Positions 37,349 through 46,716 of a DNA stretch of 64,000 bases are shown here, one piece after another. Numbering within the stretch: the stretch's first letter is position 1; every line of letters begins with the position of its first letter. The stretch comes from F23-D06 sp963603365 (GTDB lineage: Bacteria; Bacteroidota; Bacteroidia; Bacteroidales; WCHB1-69), in the NCBI GenBank assembly GCA_963603365.1, contig CAVCMI010000020.1:1-64000 (forward strand), given 5' to 3'. A model generated the notes under the pieces. The model was not told where the DNA came from. It searched no databases and worked only from the letters and a program-made list of their open reading frames with translations. Made by a program: the position numbers and the translations under genes.

Positions 37349-38746
37349 ATGGGTCAATACGACGTTATCGTGATCGGAAGCGGACCGGGGGGCTATGTGG
37401 CCGCCATCCGTGCCGCAAAACTGAATATGAAAGCTGCCGTGGTGGAACGTGCCGAAGTGGGCGGCATCTGCCTCAACTGGGGCTGCATTCCTACAAAGGC
37501 GTTGCTCAAATCGGCGCAGGTGTACCGCTATATGCAGCATGCCGCCGACTATGGCGTGCAGGTTTCCGGTGAGGTAAAACCCGACTTTGAGGCTGTGGTG
37601 AAACGCAGCCGCGGGGTGGCGGAAACGATGAGCCGCGGCGTGCAGTTTCTGCTCAAGAAGTACAATGTGGAAGTCATCGCCGGGTTCGGCAAGCTTGCAG
37701 GCAACGGCAAAGTTGAGGTGACTGCCGCCGATGGCACACAGCAGATCTGTGAGGCCAAACATATCGTGTTGGCTACGGGCGCGCGTTCGCGCAGTCTGCC
37801 AAACGTGCCGCAAGACGGCAAGCACGTCATCGGCTACCGCGAGGCTTTGACTCTGCCCGTCCTCCCCGAGACGATGGTGGTGATGGGCTCTGGCGCCATT
37901 GGCAGCGAACTGGCTTTCTTTTATGCCTCTATGGGCACCAAGGTTACGATAGTGGAATATATGCCCCGCCTGGTCCCTGTGGAGGACGACGATATAGCCG
38001 CCACGCTGGCCCGCTGTTTCCGCAAGGCAGGCATAAAGACGATGACCTCCGCTTCTGTGGAGAAAGTGGAGGTGGAAAACGACCGCTGCAAGGTGACGGT
38101 CAAAGACGCCAAGGAGAAAGTTACTGAACTGGAGTGCGACATTGTGCTCTCGGCAGTGGGCGTGGCCGCAAACATCGAAGGCATCGGCCTCGAGGAGTGC
38201 GGCATCCGGGTGGAACGCGGCAAGGTGATGGTGGACGACTATTACCGAACGAATGAGGAGGGTGTCTATGCCATAGGCGACATAGTCCACGGCCCGGCTT
38301 TGGCACACGTGGCCTCGCACGAGGCAGAGGTCTGCATTGAGCACATCGCCGGCCTCAACCCCGAGCCCGTTGACTACGGCAATATCCCGGGTTGCACCTA
38401 TACTGCACCAGAGATAGCCTCCGTAGGCCTTACCGAAAGAGCCTGCAAAGAGCAGGGCAGAGACATTCAGGTGGGCAAGTTTCCGTTCACGGCTTCCGGA
38501 AAGGCTACCGCCTCCGGGAACCGTGACGGCATGGTGAAGGTGATCTTTGACAAGCAGACGGGCGAGTGGCTCGGCTGCCACCTCATCGGCGACAATGTGA
38601 CGGAAATGATCGGCGGGGCCGTGATGGCACGCCGCAAACATGTTACCGGACACGACATCATCAACGCCGTATTCCCGCATCCTACAATGTCGGAAGCCAT
38701 TATGGAAGCAGCAGCGGACGCATACGGAACTTGCGTCCACCTGTAG
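37349..38746 (+). CDS. lpdA: Dihydrolipoamide dehydrogenase
   Basis: 465 residues. It is an FAD-dependent disulfide oxidoreductase, the E3 subunit of 2-oxoacid dehydrogenase and glycine-cleavage complexes, re-oxidising dihydrolipoamide with NAD. The N-terminal FAD motif GSGPGGYVAAIRAAKL (about 10-25) is followed by the redox-active disulfide GGICLNWGCIPTKAL (about 38-52). A second Rossmann motif for NAD (MGSGAIGSELAFF) lies near 178, the FAD-closing motif GVYAIGDIVHGPALAHVAS near 305, and the C-terminal His-Glu dimer motif is seen as FPHPTMSE. No E1 or E2 genes are adjacent, so the partner complex is unknown. Confidence 0.95.
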   Translation: MGQYDVIVIGSGPGGYVAAIRAAKLNMKAAVVERAEVGGICLNWGCIPTKALLKSAQVYRYMQHAADYGVQVSGEVKPDFEAVVKRSRGVAETMSRGVQFLLKKYNVEVIAGFGKLAGNGKVEVTAADGTQQICEAKHIVLATGARSRSLPNVPQDGKHVIGYREALTLPVLPETMVVMGSGAIGSELAFFYASMGTKVTIVEYMPRLVPVEDDDIAATLARCFRKAGIKTMTSASVEKVEVENDRCKVTVKDAKEKVTELECDIVLSAVGVAANIEGIGLEECGIRVERGKVMVDDYYRTNEEGVYAIGDIVHGPALAHVASHEAEVCIEHIAGLNPEPVDYGNIPGCTYTAPEIASVGLTERACKEQGRDIQVGKFPFTASGKATASGNRDGMVKVIFDKQTGEWLGCHLIGDNVTEMIGGAVMARRKHVTGHDIINAVFPHPTMSEAIMEAAADAYGTCVHL

Positions 38747-38748
38747 CC

Positions 38749-39690
38749 ATGAAAAGGTTTGCAGCCATACTTCTGACGCTGGCAATGCCGCTGCTGACCC
38801 TCGCGCAGGGCAGCAGCCGCACCGTGTCGCCGGCAGACACGACATGGCCCGACCGCGGATTTGATTTCCATATCGCCGCCGGTATGTTTACGGGCAGCAC
38901 TTTCAACGCCAACTATTACAACGGCAGCAATCTCAACGAGTGTAATATCGACTATATCTTCACGAACCAGTATTGGCGCGAGGAGTGGCAGCGTATGGTG
39001 GTTGAAAATTACCCCTATATCAGCATCGGCGACGAACTCACTTACAACGACCCCTCCGATATGGACTGGAATATGCACTACAGTTTCCGTACCGTTGTGG
39101 GACTGGCGGCACGCTACAAGTTCGGCAATGGCTGGGGCATGTCGCTCTCGTACCAATATAGCCAGCTTAAGGCAACAACGCAAATACTGCTGAGTTCCAA
39201 TGCCCCGTCGGGCAATATGGTACGGCAACCCGTGGTGGCGCTGGCGGGCAAGGAAGACCGCTCCATGTTCGACCTCTCCGTGTCGTACCTCTTCAGCCGT
39301 GTCCACCCGGTTGTGAAGCCCTTTGTGGAGGCGGGCGTGCAGTTCAACTACGCTAAAGTCAAATCGTTCGATGCAGTTCTGCTTGATCAGAACAACAAGA
39401 GCGTGGGCAACAGCTATACGCTGCTCGACCCCTATAACGGCGAGGGCTATTACCCGGGCGCACAGGCATACAATAATATTGTATATGGCGGTCCCGGCTA
39501 CGGCTTCTCCGCGGCGGCAGGACTTAAGCTGGTGTGCGGCAGGAGCGTGTCGCTTGACCCTACTTTTTATGCCGCATTTGCCCGCACAGGCCTCTATGAG
39601 GGCAAGAACAAGGGCGGCGACAATAAGTTCTCTCTTAGTTACGGCATTATGCTGCGTGTGGTGATGAGCGATTACTTTTTTGCAAAGTAG
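38749..39690 (+). CDS. Outer membrane beta-barrel protein
   Basis: 313 residues from the ATG two bases after the lpd stop. Signal peptide 1-20 (AAILLTLAMPLLTLAQ). The mature part alternates aromatic and polar residues and ends in a strand with terminal aromatic (YGIMLRVVMSDYFFAK), as expected for a barrel. Strand-like segments include WGMSLSYQYSQL, FDLSVSYLFSR, PFVEAGVQFNYAKV and YGFSAAAGLKL. It is probably an outer-membrane protein of 8-12 strands. The tight spacing suggests co-transcription with lpd, with no functional link that I can name. Confidence 0.75.
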   Translation: MKRFAAILLTLAMPLLTLAQGSSRTVSPADTTWPDRGFDFHIAAGMFTGSTFNANYYNGSNLNECNIDYIFTNQYWREEWQRMVVENYPYISIGDELTYNDPSDMDWNMHYSFRTVVGLAARYKFGNGWGMSLSYQYSQLKATTQILLSSNAPSGNMVRQPVVALAGKEDRSMFDLSVSYLFSRVHPVVKPFVEAGVQFNYAKVKSFDAVLLDQNNKSVGNSYTLLDPYNGEGYYPGAQAYNNIVYGGPGYGFSAAAGLKLVCGRSVSLDPTFYAAFARTGLYEGKNKGGDNKFSLSYGIMLRVVMSDYFFAK

Positions 39691-39716
39691 CAATTATAAA
39701 GATGGCATATAAGCGC

Positions 39717-40490
39717 TTATTGCGTAAACCATGCTTTGAATTCCGGCACGCGCGCTTTGCTGATGACTATTTTTTCCGCATTCGGCACGGCTAATGTCAA
39801 CCGGATTTTGCCGCCAAACCATACGGCAATGTCGGCAATGGCATGGCGCGCTACGATGTATTGCCGGTTGGCCCGGAAGAATGTCTGCGGCGAGAGTTGC
39901 TCCATAAGGAGGTCGAGCGGCTTGTCGAAGATGAAGGCGCGCCCGTCAGTGGCAAGCACTCTTGTCACTTTGTCTTCCACATAAAAGCAGGCAATTTCCT
40001 GTATGGGCAAGGGCATGAGTTTGTCTTTTACAGGCACAAGAAAGCAGGATTTGTAGGTGCGGTGCTCTTGCCGCAGCATTTCAAGCAGCGTCTCCATCTG
40101 TTTGCGCTCTTCTCTGTTGGCTGAGTTCTCGTGGTGCAGCAGGTTCAGTTTGTCAATTGCCTGCTTGAGCCGTGCCTTGTCAATGGGCTTGAGCAGATAG
40201 TCGATGCCGTTCACCTGAAAGGCCTGTAAGGCATACTGGTCGTAGGCAGTAGTGAAGATGATGGGGCAGTTGATGCTGACTTTGTCGAAGATGTGGAATG
40301 CTGAGCCGTCGGCGAGGTGGATGTCCATAAACACGAGGTCGGGGGTGCTGTTTAGCCGGAACCATTCCACGCTTTCTTCTATGCTGCGGAGCACGGCAAG
40401 CACTCCGGCTTCAGGCATTGTGTCTGCAAGCATGCCCTTAAGGTTCTGTGCGGCAATGATTTCATCCTCAATGATGACTACTTTCTTCAT
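39717..40490 (-). CDS. LytTR-family response regulator
   Basis: 257 residues. The receiver domain covers 1-120, with acidic pocket E8-D9, phospho-acceptor Asp56 (DLVFMDIHL) and Lys in the YLLKPI motif near 105. A LytTR DNA-binding domain covers about 155-257 (VPVKDKLMPLPIQEIACFYVEDKVTRV, FRANRQYIVARHAI). Its start overlaps the kinase stop by 4 nt (ATGA), so the pair is translationally coupled. It is the last gene of the export operon and probably controls either that operon or other surface genes. Confidence 0.92.
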   Translation of the reverse strand: MKKVVIIEDEIIAAQNLKGMLADTMPEAGVLAVLRSIEESVEWFRLNSTPDLVFMDIHLADGSAFHIFDKVSINCPIIFTTAYDQYALQAFQVNGIDYLLKPIDKARLKQAIDKLNLLHHENSANREERKQMETLLEMLRQEHRTYKSCFLVPVKDKLMPLPIQEIACFYVEDKVTRVLATDGRAFIFDKPLDLLMEQLSPQTFFRANRQYIVARHAIADIAVWFGGKIRLTLAVPNAEKIVISKARVPEFKAWFTQ

Positions 40491-41632
40491 GACAATGGTG
40501 CGTTTGTAGGGTTTGCTTCTTGTTGTTCCGTCTGCAGCAGTTTGGCGATGGTCTCTTTGGCCTTGTCGGGGGCAATCAGCGGTATGGAGACGGTAAAGTG
40601 TGTGTCGGTTACACTTGTCATGATGCGTTCGTGGAAAAGCAGGCGATAGCGTTTCTCCAGGTTGGCGAGACCGATGCCGCTCGACTGTGTTTCGCCGATC
40701 TTGGTCTGCTTGGGGTTGCTGACGCGCAGCCGGAAGCCCTCGTCCGTGTCAATGGTGACGGTCATCGGATGACGGTCACTGACAATATTGTGTTTGAGTG
40801 CGTTCTCGATGAGCAACTGCAGGCTGATGGGCACAACATAATAGGAGAGCAGCTGTTCAGGAATGCTGATGTTGAAAGAGAGGCATGCGCCGTAACGTAT
40901 CTTCATCATCTCAATGTAGGATTCTGAAAAGGCTATTTCGTCAGACAGCCGTGCCAACTTGTTCTGCTGCATAACATAGCGGTATATGGCGGCCATTTGC
41001 TGCAGGTACTGCTGTGCACGCTCATTGCCGGGTTCTATGAGTCCGCTCAAGGTGTTGAGGGAGTTGAAGAGAAAGTGCGGGTCTATTTGTCCGAGCAGTG
41101 TCTCGTAACGGATGAGCAGGTTCTCGGTCTGCAAGTGCTCGTTTTCAATCAGAATCTGATGCTGACGGCTGAGGTTGTAGATGAAAAGGGTGGCCAATAC
41201 GGCGGTCAGCGCGATGGCTGAGTCTTTGATGGCATTGAGGCTGAACCATTCCGACAGGAGAAAGTCGCGGTAGATGAGCCATTGTATGAGGTACGACAGC
41301 AGCGGGAAGGTGACGGCAATGGCAAGCGCGCCTATGAAGATGAGCACGTACCGCTTTACAGCCGGCAAAGGGCGCCTGATGATGCTGAAGACGTAGAGAA
41401 ACAAGACAAAGAAGAGCAGGCAGTTGCAGAGCAGCGTCAGGATGACATGGAATTTGGGGCTGATGGTCCAGGTGGTGACATTCAGGTTTCCGATGAGGAT
41501 GATGCAGGTGAGAATGCCTCCAAGCGGCACAGATAGCAACAAGGCGTTCTTGAGGGTGAAAGGCTGCATTAGCTTTACGGCCCTTGTCTGCAGATCGCCG
41601 ATGTGTGTCCCTTTGACGGAATGGTGTTTCAT
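40487..41632 (-). CDS. LytS/YehU-type sensor histidine kinase
   Basis: 381 residues. Four hydrophobic segments in the first 165 residues form a membrane sensor without an obvious extracytoplasmic domain. The His_kinase domain (LytS type) begins near residue 190 with the phospho-acceptor motif QIDPHFLFNSLNTLSGLI. The HATPase region has the N box (LLIENALKHNI) and a G box (SSGIGLANLEKRYRLLF). A -7 element lies 20 nt upstream (41652-41659), so the kinase-regulator pair may also be transcribed separately from the export genes. Confidence 0.92.
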   Translation of the reverse strand: MKHHSVKGTHIGDLQTRAVKLMQPFTLKNALLLSVPLGGILTCIILIGNLNVTTWTISPKFHVILTLLCNCLLFFVLFLYVFSIIRRPLPAVKRYVLIFIGALAIAVTFPLLSYLIQWLIYRDFLLSEWFSLNAIKDSAIALTAVLATLFIYNLSRQHQILIENEHLQTENLLIRYETLLGQIDPHFLFNSLNTLSGLIEPGNERAQQYLQQMAAIYRYVMQQNKLARLSDEIAFSESYIEMMKIRYGACLSFNISIPEQLLSYYVVPISLQLLIENALKHNIVSDRHPMTVTIDTDEGFRLRVSNPKQTKIGETQSSGIGLANLEKRYRLLFHERIMTSVTDTHFTVSIPLIAPDKAKETIAKLLQTEQQEANPTNAPLS

Positions 41633-41651
41633 GAATTATCAAAAATCGAGG

Positions 41652-41659
41652 CAAAAATA
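41652..41659 (-). promoter_or_regulatory. -7 promoter element of the kinase-regulator pair
   Basis: TATTTTTG on the minus strand, in the 44-nt gap between the second permease stop and the kinase start. Confidence 0.4.
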
Positions 41660-41676
41660 CACAAAATGAGGTGCAT

Positions 41677-42900
41677 CTAAACGGTATTCGTCCGGATTTG
41701 TTTTGCCGTTTTGCTTTTTGGCGACAGCGAAAGGCGGAAAAGCAGGCAAGTGGTGACAAAATAGACGGCAGTCTGTATCCACAGCGCAATGTATTCGAAG
41801 CGCACTTGATTGAGTTGCGCGCCCATCGTGTTGATGCGGATGAAGCCTTGTATGCCGTGCGTAGAAGGGAACAGGTAGGAAAAGAGCCGCCAGATTGCCG
41901 GCATGCTGCCTTGTGGCCAGACCGTTCCTGACAAGAATAGCAGGATGACGCTGAAGAACATGCAGGTGATGATGCCCGTGTCGCGGTTCCGGACAAAAGA
42001 GCAGACGGTCATGCAGAAGCCGATGGTGGCCAACATGAAGGGCAACAGGAAGAGGATGTTGTTGCGCAGCGTGCCTATGTGCGGCAGCCCGAACAGCCGC
42101 GGCAGCAGCACAAGGTCGATGGCCACGAGGGGCACATAGATTACAAAGTAGGCCATGCCGCGCCCTATGGTCACTCTGTTGACACTCTTCCCGCGAAGGC
42201 GCAGCGGCAGTCCTGCCCCTTTGCCGCATTCGTGTGCCGTGCCGTACAGGATGCCGATGCCCAGAAAGAGGGTCTGGTGAATGACCAGCACGAGCAAGGC
42301 CGGCAACAGGAAACTGGTGAAACCGCCGGCGGGAGCGAAAAGCTTGACATCGTCGTATGCAATCGGAGTCACCTGCTCGTCCGCATCGATGCCGGTGATG
42401 CCCTGCCCGGAATAGCGGTCCAACTGTATCTTCTTCATCTCGTCCAACATGGTTGACGAGGCCCCGGTCAGGATGCTCCGGTAGTAGAGAAAGCTGCTCA
42501 TGTCGCAGAAGAGCCCTATCCGTGCCTGCTCCCCTTTGGCAAGGCGTATGCCGTAGTCGTCCGGGAAATAGACGATGCCGTTGACGCGTCGCTCCCTCAT
42601 CAGCCGCTCCGCCTCTGGCATGGAACTGCACCGGTAGTTGACGTTGATCTCGGGGGTGGCATCCATCTTGTGGATGAAACGCTCCGACTCTTCACATTGT
42701 GCATCATCCACCACGGCGACGGGCAGGTTGCGCACGCACTCGTGCTTGTAGATGGACCCGAATATGAGCGGATAGAGCAGCGTGGCGATGAAGAATATCA
42801 AGATTACGCCGCCGTCGGTGAAGATGCGGTAAAGCTCAATGGTGAAGACATCCCAGATGTCTTTCAACTTGTTTTGTATCCTTTTTCTCAGTTTTGACAT
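41677..42900 (-). CDS. ABC-2 type transporter permease (second)
   Basis: 407 residues. One N-terminal membrane helix (about 28-48, ILIFFIATLLYPLIFG), a roughly 150-residue periplasmic region and five or six C-terminal helices, as in the YhhJ/YbhR class of ABC-2 permeases. The ARLMRERRVNGIVYFPDDY-like segment is the typical periplasmic part, and SGTVWPQGSMPAIWRLFSYLFPSTHGIQGF is the conserved loop before the last helices. It pairs with the permease 12 nt upstream. No ATP-binding subunit is encoded in this operon. Confidence 0.88.
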   Translation of the reverse strand: MSKLRKRIQNKLKDIWDVFTIELYRIFTDGGVILIFFIATLLYPLIFGSIYKHECVRNLPVAVVDDAQCEESERFIHKMDATPEINVNYRCSSMPEAERLMRERRVNGIVYFPDDYGIRLAKGEQARIGLFCDMSSFLYYRSILTGASSTMLDEMKKIQLDRYSGQGITGIDADEQVTPIAYDDVKLFAPAGGFTSFLLPALLVLVIHQTLFLGIGILYGTAHECGKGAGLPLRLRGKSVNRVTIGRGMAYFVIYVPLVAIDLVLLPRLFGLPHIGTLRNNILFLLPFMLATIGFCMTVCSFVRNRDTGIITCMFFSVILLFLSGTVWPQGSMPAIWRLFSYLFPSTHGIQGFIRINTMGAQLNQVRFEYIALWIQTAVYFVTTCLLFRLSLSPKSKTAKQIRTNTV

Positions 42901-42912
42901 GGCAATGCATTT

Positions 42913-44109
42913 TTAGCGGGTCAGCCCTTCCGGCGCGGCACCCTCCCGCCCGGAGACTTGCTGCATAGAAGACGCTTTTGCGGATATGAGTTTACAACCG
43001 ATAAGTCCCGGCAGCAGGAAGAGTATGAGCATGCAGAGATGTGGCCAGTATTGATGGAGTGTGCTGCCAAACAGGGACACATCGGCGTAAACAAGATAAT
43101 AGTGACGTAACGGGAACAGATAACTGAAAGACTGCAATGCCGGCGGCATGTTGCTCACGGGATACGAGAATCCGGACATGGAGAATGAAAGCGCACCGTA
43201 GATGGCGGCAATGCAGACCGAGATGTGCTGGTCGGGCAACAGCCCGGCAAGCAGTACGGCCATCGACTGCAAGGCAATGATGAAGAGCAGCAAAGTTATG
43301 GTCAGTGCGATGAAGCTTCCCTCCATGGTGTAGTGGCAAGGGCCGAACATGACAATGTTGCCGATGAGACCTGACAGGAAGAACCAAACCGTGTAGGGGA
43401 GCATTTTGCCGGCCACGGCAGCCATGATGTCACCGTTGGCAGCCAACAGCCAGTCGCGCACGGTGCCGTCTTTGTATTCCTGTCCTATCACGAACACGGA
43501 GAGCAGCAGAGCCATAAGCCCGACAATGCCGGGAAGGATGGTGGTGAGAATGTAAGGCTGGTAACTGCCCCACGGATTGCCGATGAGGTGCGTGTCGAGT
43601 TCGATAGGCTGAATGATGCCCATGATCTGCTCTTCAGAGCAGCCTTTCTTGCGGAGAATCTCGCGTTGCATGGCACCGGAGGCGAGTTTGCAGACGGTGC
43701 TCAAGGTCTTGTAGCTCAGAGAGCCGGGCAGCAAATAGGCGTTGTTGCTGTAGAGCGCGAGGTGCGGTGCCTTGAAGCTCAGGATCTCGGAGTAGGTATT
43801 GGCAGGGATCTCCAGAAAGGCATAGATTTCTTGCCGTTGCATGGCCTCACGCGCCTCTTGGTGCTGGTTGTACACGGCTACTACCTGGACTCCTTGCGTG
43901 GCGTTGATCTCGTGGCACAGCTGCCGCGACACATAACTGCCGTCCTGGTCAACAATGGCGACGGGAAGCCGCCCGGGCTGACCTTCGCCCATCAGGGTCA
44001 AGAAGAAGACATAGCTGAAAACAATGCCTGCCGTCATCAGGAGCAGATAGCGCGGACGCGCCTTTATTCTGCCTGTTTCCCGTTCAAAAGATGCCCGAAG
44101 ATTTTTCAT
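42913..44109 (-). CDS. ABC-2 type transporter permease (first)
   Basis: 398 residues with the same layout as its neighbour: one N-terminal helix (about 22-40), a periplasmic region and six C-terminal helices, with the conserved SGFSYPVSNMPPALQSFSYL loop. It probably forms a heterodimer with the product of 41677-42900. It lies 25 nt after the hlyD-type gene. The nucleotide-binding partner must be supplied from elsewhere, or the pair works in another way. Confidence 0.88.
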   Translation of the reverse strand: MKNLRASFERETGRIKARPRYLLLMTAGIVFSYVFFLTLMGEGQPGRLPVAIVDQDGSYVSRQLCHEINATQGVQVVAVYNQHQEAREAMQRQEIYAFLEIPANTYSEILSFKAPHLALYSNNAYLLPGSLSYKTLSTVCKLASGAMQREILRKKGCSEEQIMGIIQPIELDTHLIGNPWGSYQPYILTTILPGIVGLMALLLSVFVIGQEYKDGTVRDWLLAANGDIMAAVAGKMLPYTVWFFLSGLIGNIVMFGPCHYTMEGSFIALTITLLLFIIALQSMAVLLAGLLPDQHISVCIAAIYGALSFSMSGFSYPVSNMPPALQSFSYLFPLRHYYLVYADVSLFGSTLHQYWPHLCMLILFLLPGLIGCKLISAKASSMQQVSGREGAAPEGLTR

Positions 44110-44134
44110 CGCTGCGGAAAGGAAAGCCCCTTTG

Positions 44135-45124
44135 TTATTCTTGTGTTTTGATAATTACAGACATGCCCGGACGCAGACCGGCGATCTTTTCCGTCGGGAC
44201 GAGTTTTACGTCAAAGCTTTTCACGTCGTATTGGCCGTTGGTCTTTGTGGCACGCCAGGTGGCATAGGAGGCCATTGCCCGTACGCTGGTGACGCGGGCC
44301 TTGTAGGTCTGCTCGCCTAATGCCGGTATGGTAACCGTTGCCTCAGTGCCTACTGTCAGCCCGTTGAGCAGGTCTTCGCGGACGCTGAACGTGAACCACA
44401 CGTCGCTCATGTCGAGCACGGAGAGCACGGGCGACCCGGTGCTCAGCAGTTCGCTCCGCTTGGGGTAAATCTGGGCGATTTCGCCGTTGCACGGAGCCAC
44501 AAGATAACGGTCGTTGAGGTACGACTGCACCTCCGAGACGGCACCGTTGGCCTGCGCCACAAGAGCGTTGGCAGCCAGTTTGTCCTCCTGCTGCGCCCCC
44601 TCTTTGGCCATCTCGTACTGCTGACGGGCGGCATTGGCAGTGGCAACGGCAACCTTGTACTGTGCCTCGGCCTCGTCGCGCTTCTGTGCCGACACTACCT
44701 TTTTGTCAAACAGAGCCTGCACACGGTCATACGATTTTTGGGCAATGTCAACGCCTGCCTCGGCTTTCTGCCACATCTCGTAGGCTGACATTATCTGCTG
44801 CTGCCGTGCACCGTTCTTTGCTTTGCTGCTCTGCGCAGATGCGGCAGAACGCGCTGCCTGCGCCTGCGCCAACTTTGCCGAAACCTCCGGGCTGCTCACA
44901 TAGGCCAAGGTGTCGCCCGCTTTCACCTGCTGCCCCTCCTGCACATAGAAAGTGTCCAGCCGCCCCGGCACTTTGTTCAACACACGGTACTCTGTGGCGG
45001 CAACCTCGCCCATGATCATTTCCGGCTCCGGCCGCAATGCCACGATGCCAATGACGGCTACGACTACTACAACGGCGATGACGACGCCGATGCCAATCCA
45101 TAAGTTTCTGTCACTCTTTTTCAT
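44135..45124 (-). CDS. HlyD/YbhG-type membrane fusion protein
   Basis: 329 residues. An N-terminal membrane helix (about 8-29), then the lipoyl-like half (YRVLNKVPGRLDTFYVQEGQQVKAGDTLAYV), an alanine- and glutamine-rich coiled coil (about 78-190), and the beta domain (NDRYLVAPCNGEIAQIYPKRSELLSTGSPVL, VWFTFSVREDLL). It connects the two ABC-2 permeases to the TolC-type channel encoded just upstream. Confidence 0.9.
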   Translation of the reverse strand: MKKSDRNLWIGIGVVIAVVVVVAVIGIVALRPEPEMIMGEVAATEYRVLNKVPGRLDTFYVQEGQQVKAGDTLAYVSSPEVSAKLAQAQAARSAASAQSSKAKNGARQQQIMSAYEMWQKAEAGVDIAQKSYDRVQALFDKKVVSAQKRDEAEAQYKVAVATANAARQQYEMAKEGAQQEDKLAANALVAQANGAVSEVQSYLNDRYLVAPCNGEIAQIYPKRSELLSTGSPVLSVLDMSDVWFTFSVREDLLNGLTVGTEATVTIPALGEQTYKARVTSVRAMASYATWRATKTNGQYDVKSFDVKLVPTEKIAGLRPGMSVIIKTQE

Positions 45125-45202
45125 CTTTTCCTTTCTCGATTATTATGTGTTTTTCTTTCTTGCTTTTCTTTTGAATGCTGTAATGGCATAGAAGCCCGCG
45201 GT

Positions 45203-46672
45203 CTATTGGCCGATAGCCTGCTTGAGGTAAATGTAGTCCATCTGTATCTCGATTTCTGCTTCTATAAGGTCCGACTTTGCTGACAACCAAGCTGTCTGGG
45301 CCGCCATCAGGTCGTTGCTGCTGATGAGCCCGGCCTTGAAAGACTCGTCGGCGAGTTTCAGGTTCTCTTCAGCATTGATGAGGTTGCTTTGCGTCTGGAC
45401 GAGTTTATGGTTGGCCTCTTCCAGTTCGTAGTTCAGTTTGTTAACCTGCAGCCGAACAAGGTTGCGCGCCTCCTCAATTTGGTATTCCACCTCGTGCTGA
45501 CGGTGTTTGGCGGCCTTCACCGTATAGAAGTCACCTGCGTGGCACAAAGGTATGTTTACGGCGACGCCGGCGGTGAACATGCCGCCGAACTTGTTGGCAT
45601 AGCCGTTGAAGAGGTTCGGATTGCTTACAAGGTACGAACCCGTCACGGCCACGTTAGGAAGCAGCCCCGAAACGGCCATTTTGGTGTTGGCACGAGCTAC
45701 GCCGCGACTGAGTTCCAGCAGCCGGATGTCTTTGCGGCTGTCCCAGATTTGCTGCATGTTTAGCGTGTCAAGAGCCTGGTGCATAGAGAGGGTTTCGGGC
45801 TCTTCCAGTTGGGCGTTGCTCGACAGGTCGAGGCCGCACAGTTGGAACAGTGCCATACGGGCGAGCGCCACGCCGTTGTTGGCGCGCGTCAGCGACATCT
45901 GGGCCTCGTTAAGTTTCACCCGCACCCGGGCCACATCCCCTTGGGTTGCCACTTCCTCTTCCAGCATGGCATCCACATCGTTGTTCAGGCGCACAAGCAG
46001 GTCGCAATACTGCTGTGCCAGTTTCTGCTTGTGCTGCAGTGAGATTACGCGCCAATAGGCCTCGTCCACCGAGGTGAGCACCTCTTCGCGCCGCTTGTCG
46101 TACTGGATGCCGGCAGCTTCAGACGAGAGTTTGGCCGTTTTGTACAATGCTCTGATCTTTCCGCCCATATAGAGAGGCTCTGACACGGTTACCGCACCGG
46201 CAAAGACGTTGGTCATATCAATGTCGAAAGCGTCTGTGATTTGCTGCCCCACACTGTTAAGGTCGCCGGCCACGTCAACGCCCCCGAGCGATTGCAGCAG
46301 CGCCACTGCCAGTTGAGGGTCTGTCTGCATCAGTTGCGTGGCCAGGTTCTCCAGAGCGGGCGTCACCTGCGCCATCGCCGTAGTGCCCATGCTGTTGATG
46401 GCGTCGCGCTGCGAGTCGCTCAGCAGCGATAGGCTTTTCTGATTCCATTGGTAGGTGCCGTTGGCAGACAGTTTGGGAAAGAACTGCGCCAGTGCGGCCT
46501 TGCGCAGCGCCTCGGCTTCGTATGTCTTTTCTTTCGTGTTCTTCAGACTGTTGTTTGAGGACAGCGCCATCTGACGGCAGTCGTCAAGCGTGAGCGTCTG
46601 TTGGGCATTGATATTGCAGAATGGGATGATGGTCAGGATGATAACGGTTATGAATGCGTTTTGTAATCTCAT
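45203..46672 (-). CDS. TolC-type outer membrane efflux protein
   Basis: 489 residues from the ATG at 46670-46672, which begins a signal peptide (residues 1-23, ITVIILTIIPFCNINAQ). Two OEP repeats with long helices are seen (LTLDDCRQMALSSNNSLKN at the start; RNLVRLQVNKLNYELEEANHKLVQTQSNL near residue 400). The same frame stays open for another 157 codons upstream, but the -7 element at 46709-46716 and the signal peptide decide for this start. It is the first gene of the tolC-hlyD-ABC2-ABC2-lytS-lytT unit. Confidence 0.9.
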   Translation of the reverse strand: MRLQNAFITVIILTIIPFCNINAQQTLTLDDCRQMALSSNNSLKNTKEKTYEAEALRKAALAQFFPKLSANGTYQWNQKSLSLLSDSQRDAINSMGTTAMAQVTPALENLATQLMQTDPQLAVALLQSLGGVDVAGDLNSVGQQITDAFDIDMTNVFAGAVTVSEPLYMGGKIRALYKTAKLSSEAAGIQYDKRREEVLTSVDEAYWRVISLQHKQKLAQQYCDLLVRLNNDVDAMLEEEVATQGDVARVRVKLNEAQMSLTRANNGVALARMALFQLCGLDLSSNAQLEEPETLSMHQALDTLNMQQIWDSRKDIRLLELSRGVARANTKMAVSGLLPNVAVTGSYLVSNPNLFNGYANKFGGMFTAGVAVNIPLCHAGDFYTVKAAKHRQHEVEYQIEEARNLVRLQVNKLNYELEEANHKLVQTQSNLINAEENLKLADESFKAGLISSNDLMAAQTAWLSAKSDLIEAEIEIQMDYIYLKQAIGQ

Positions 46673-46708
46673 GTCAGAATGTTGTTTTTTTAGATTGTTC
46701 AGACGCGG

Positions 46709-46716
46709 CAAAAGTA
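46709..46716 (-). promoter_or_regulatory. -7 promoter element of the ABC-2 export operon
   Basis: TACTTTTG on the minus strand, 37 nt upstream of the tolC-type start codon. Confidence 0.6.

Noticed and set aside
39709..39720. 12-bp palindrome ATAAGCGCTTAT between convergent genes as a regulatory site
   Set aside because: It overlaps a stop codon between converging genes, has no loop or T run, and is short enough to be chance.
40487..41632. LytS/LytT pair as an autoinducing-peptide quorum system
   Set aside because: No precursor peptide gene or processing protease is found nearby; the sensor part has only membrane segments and no recognised receptor domain.
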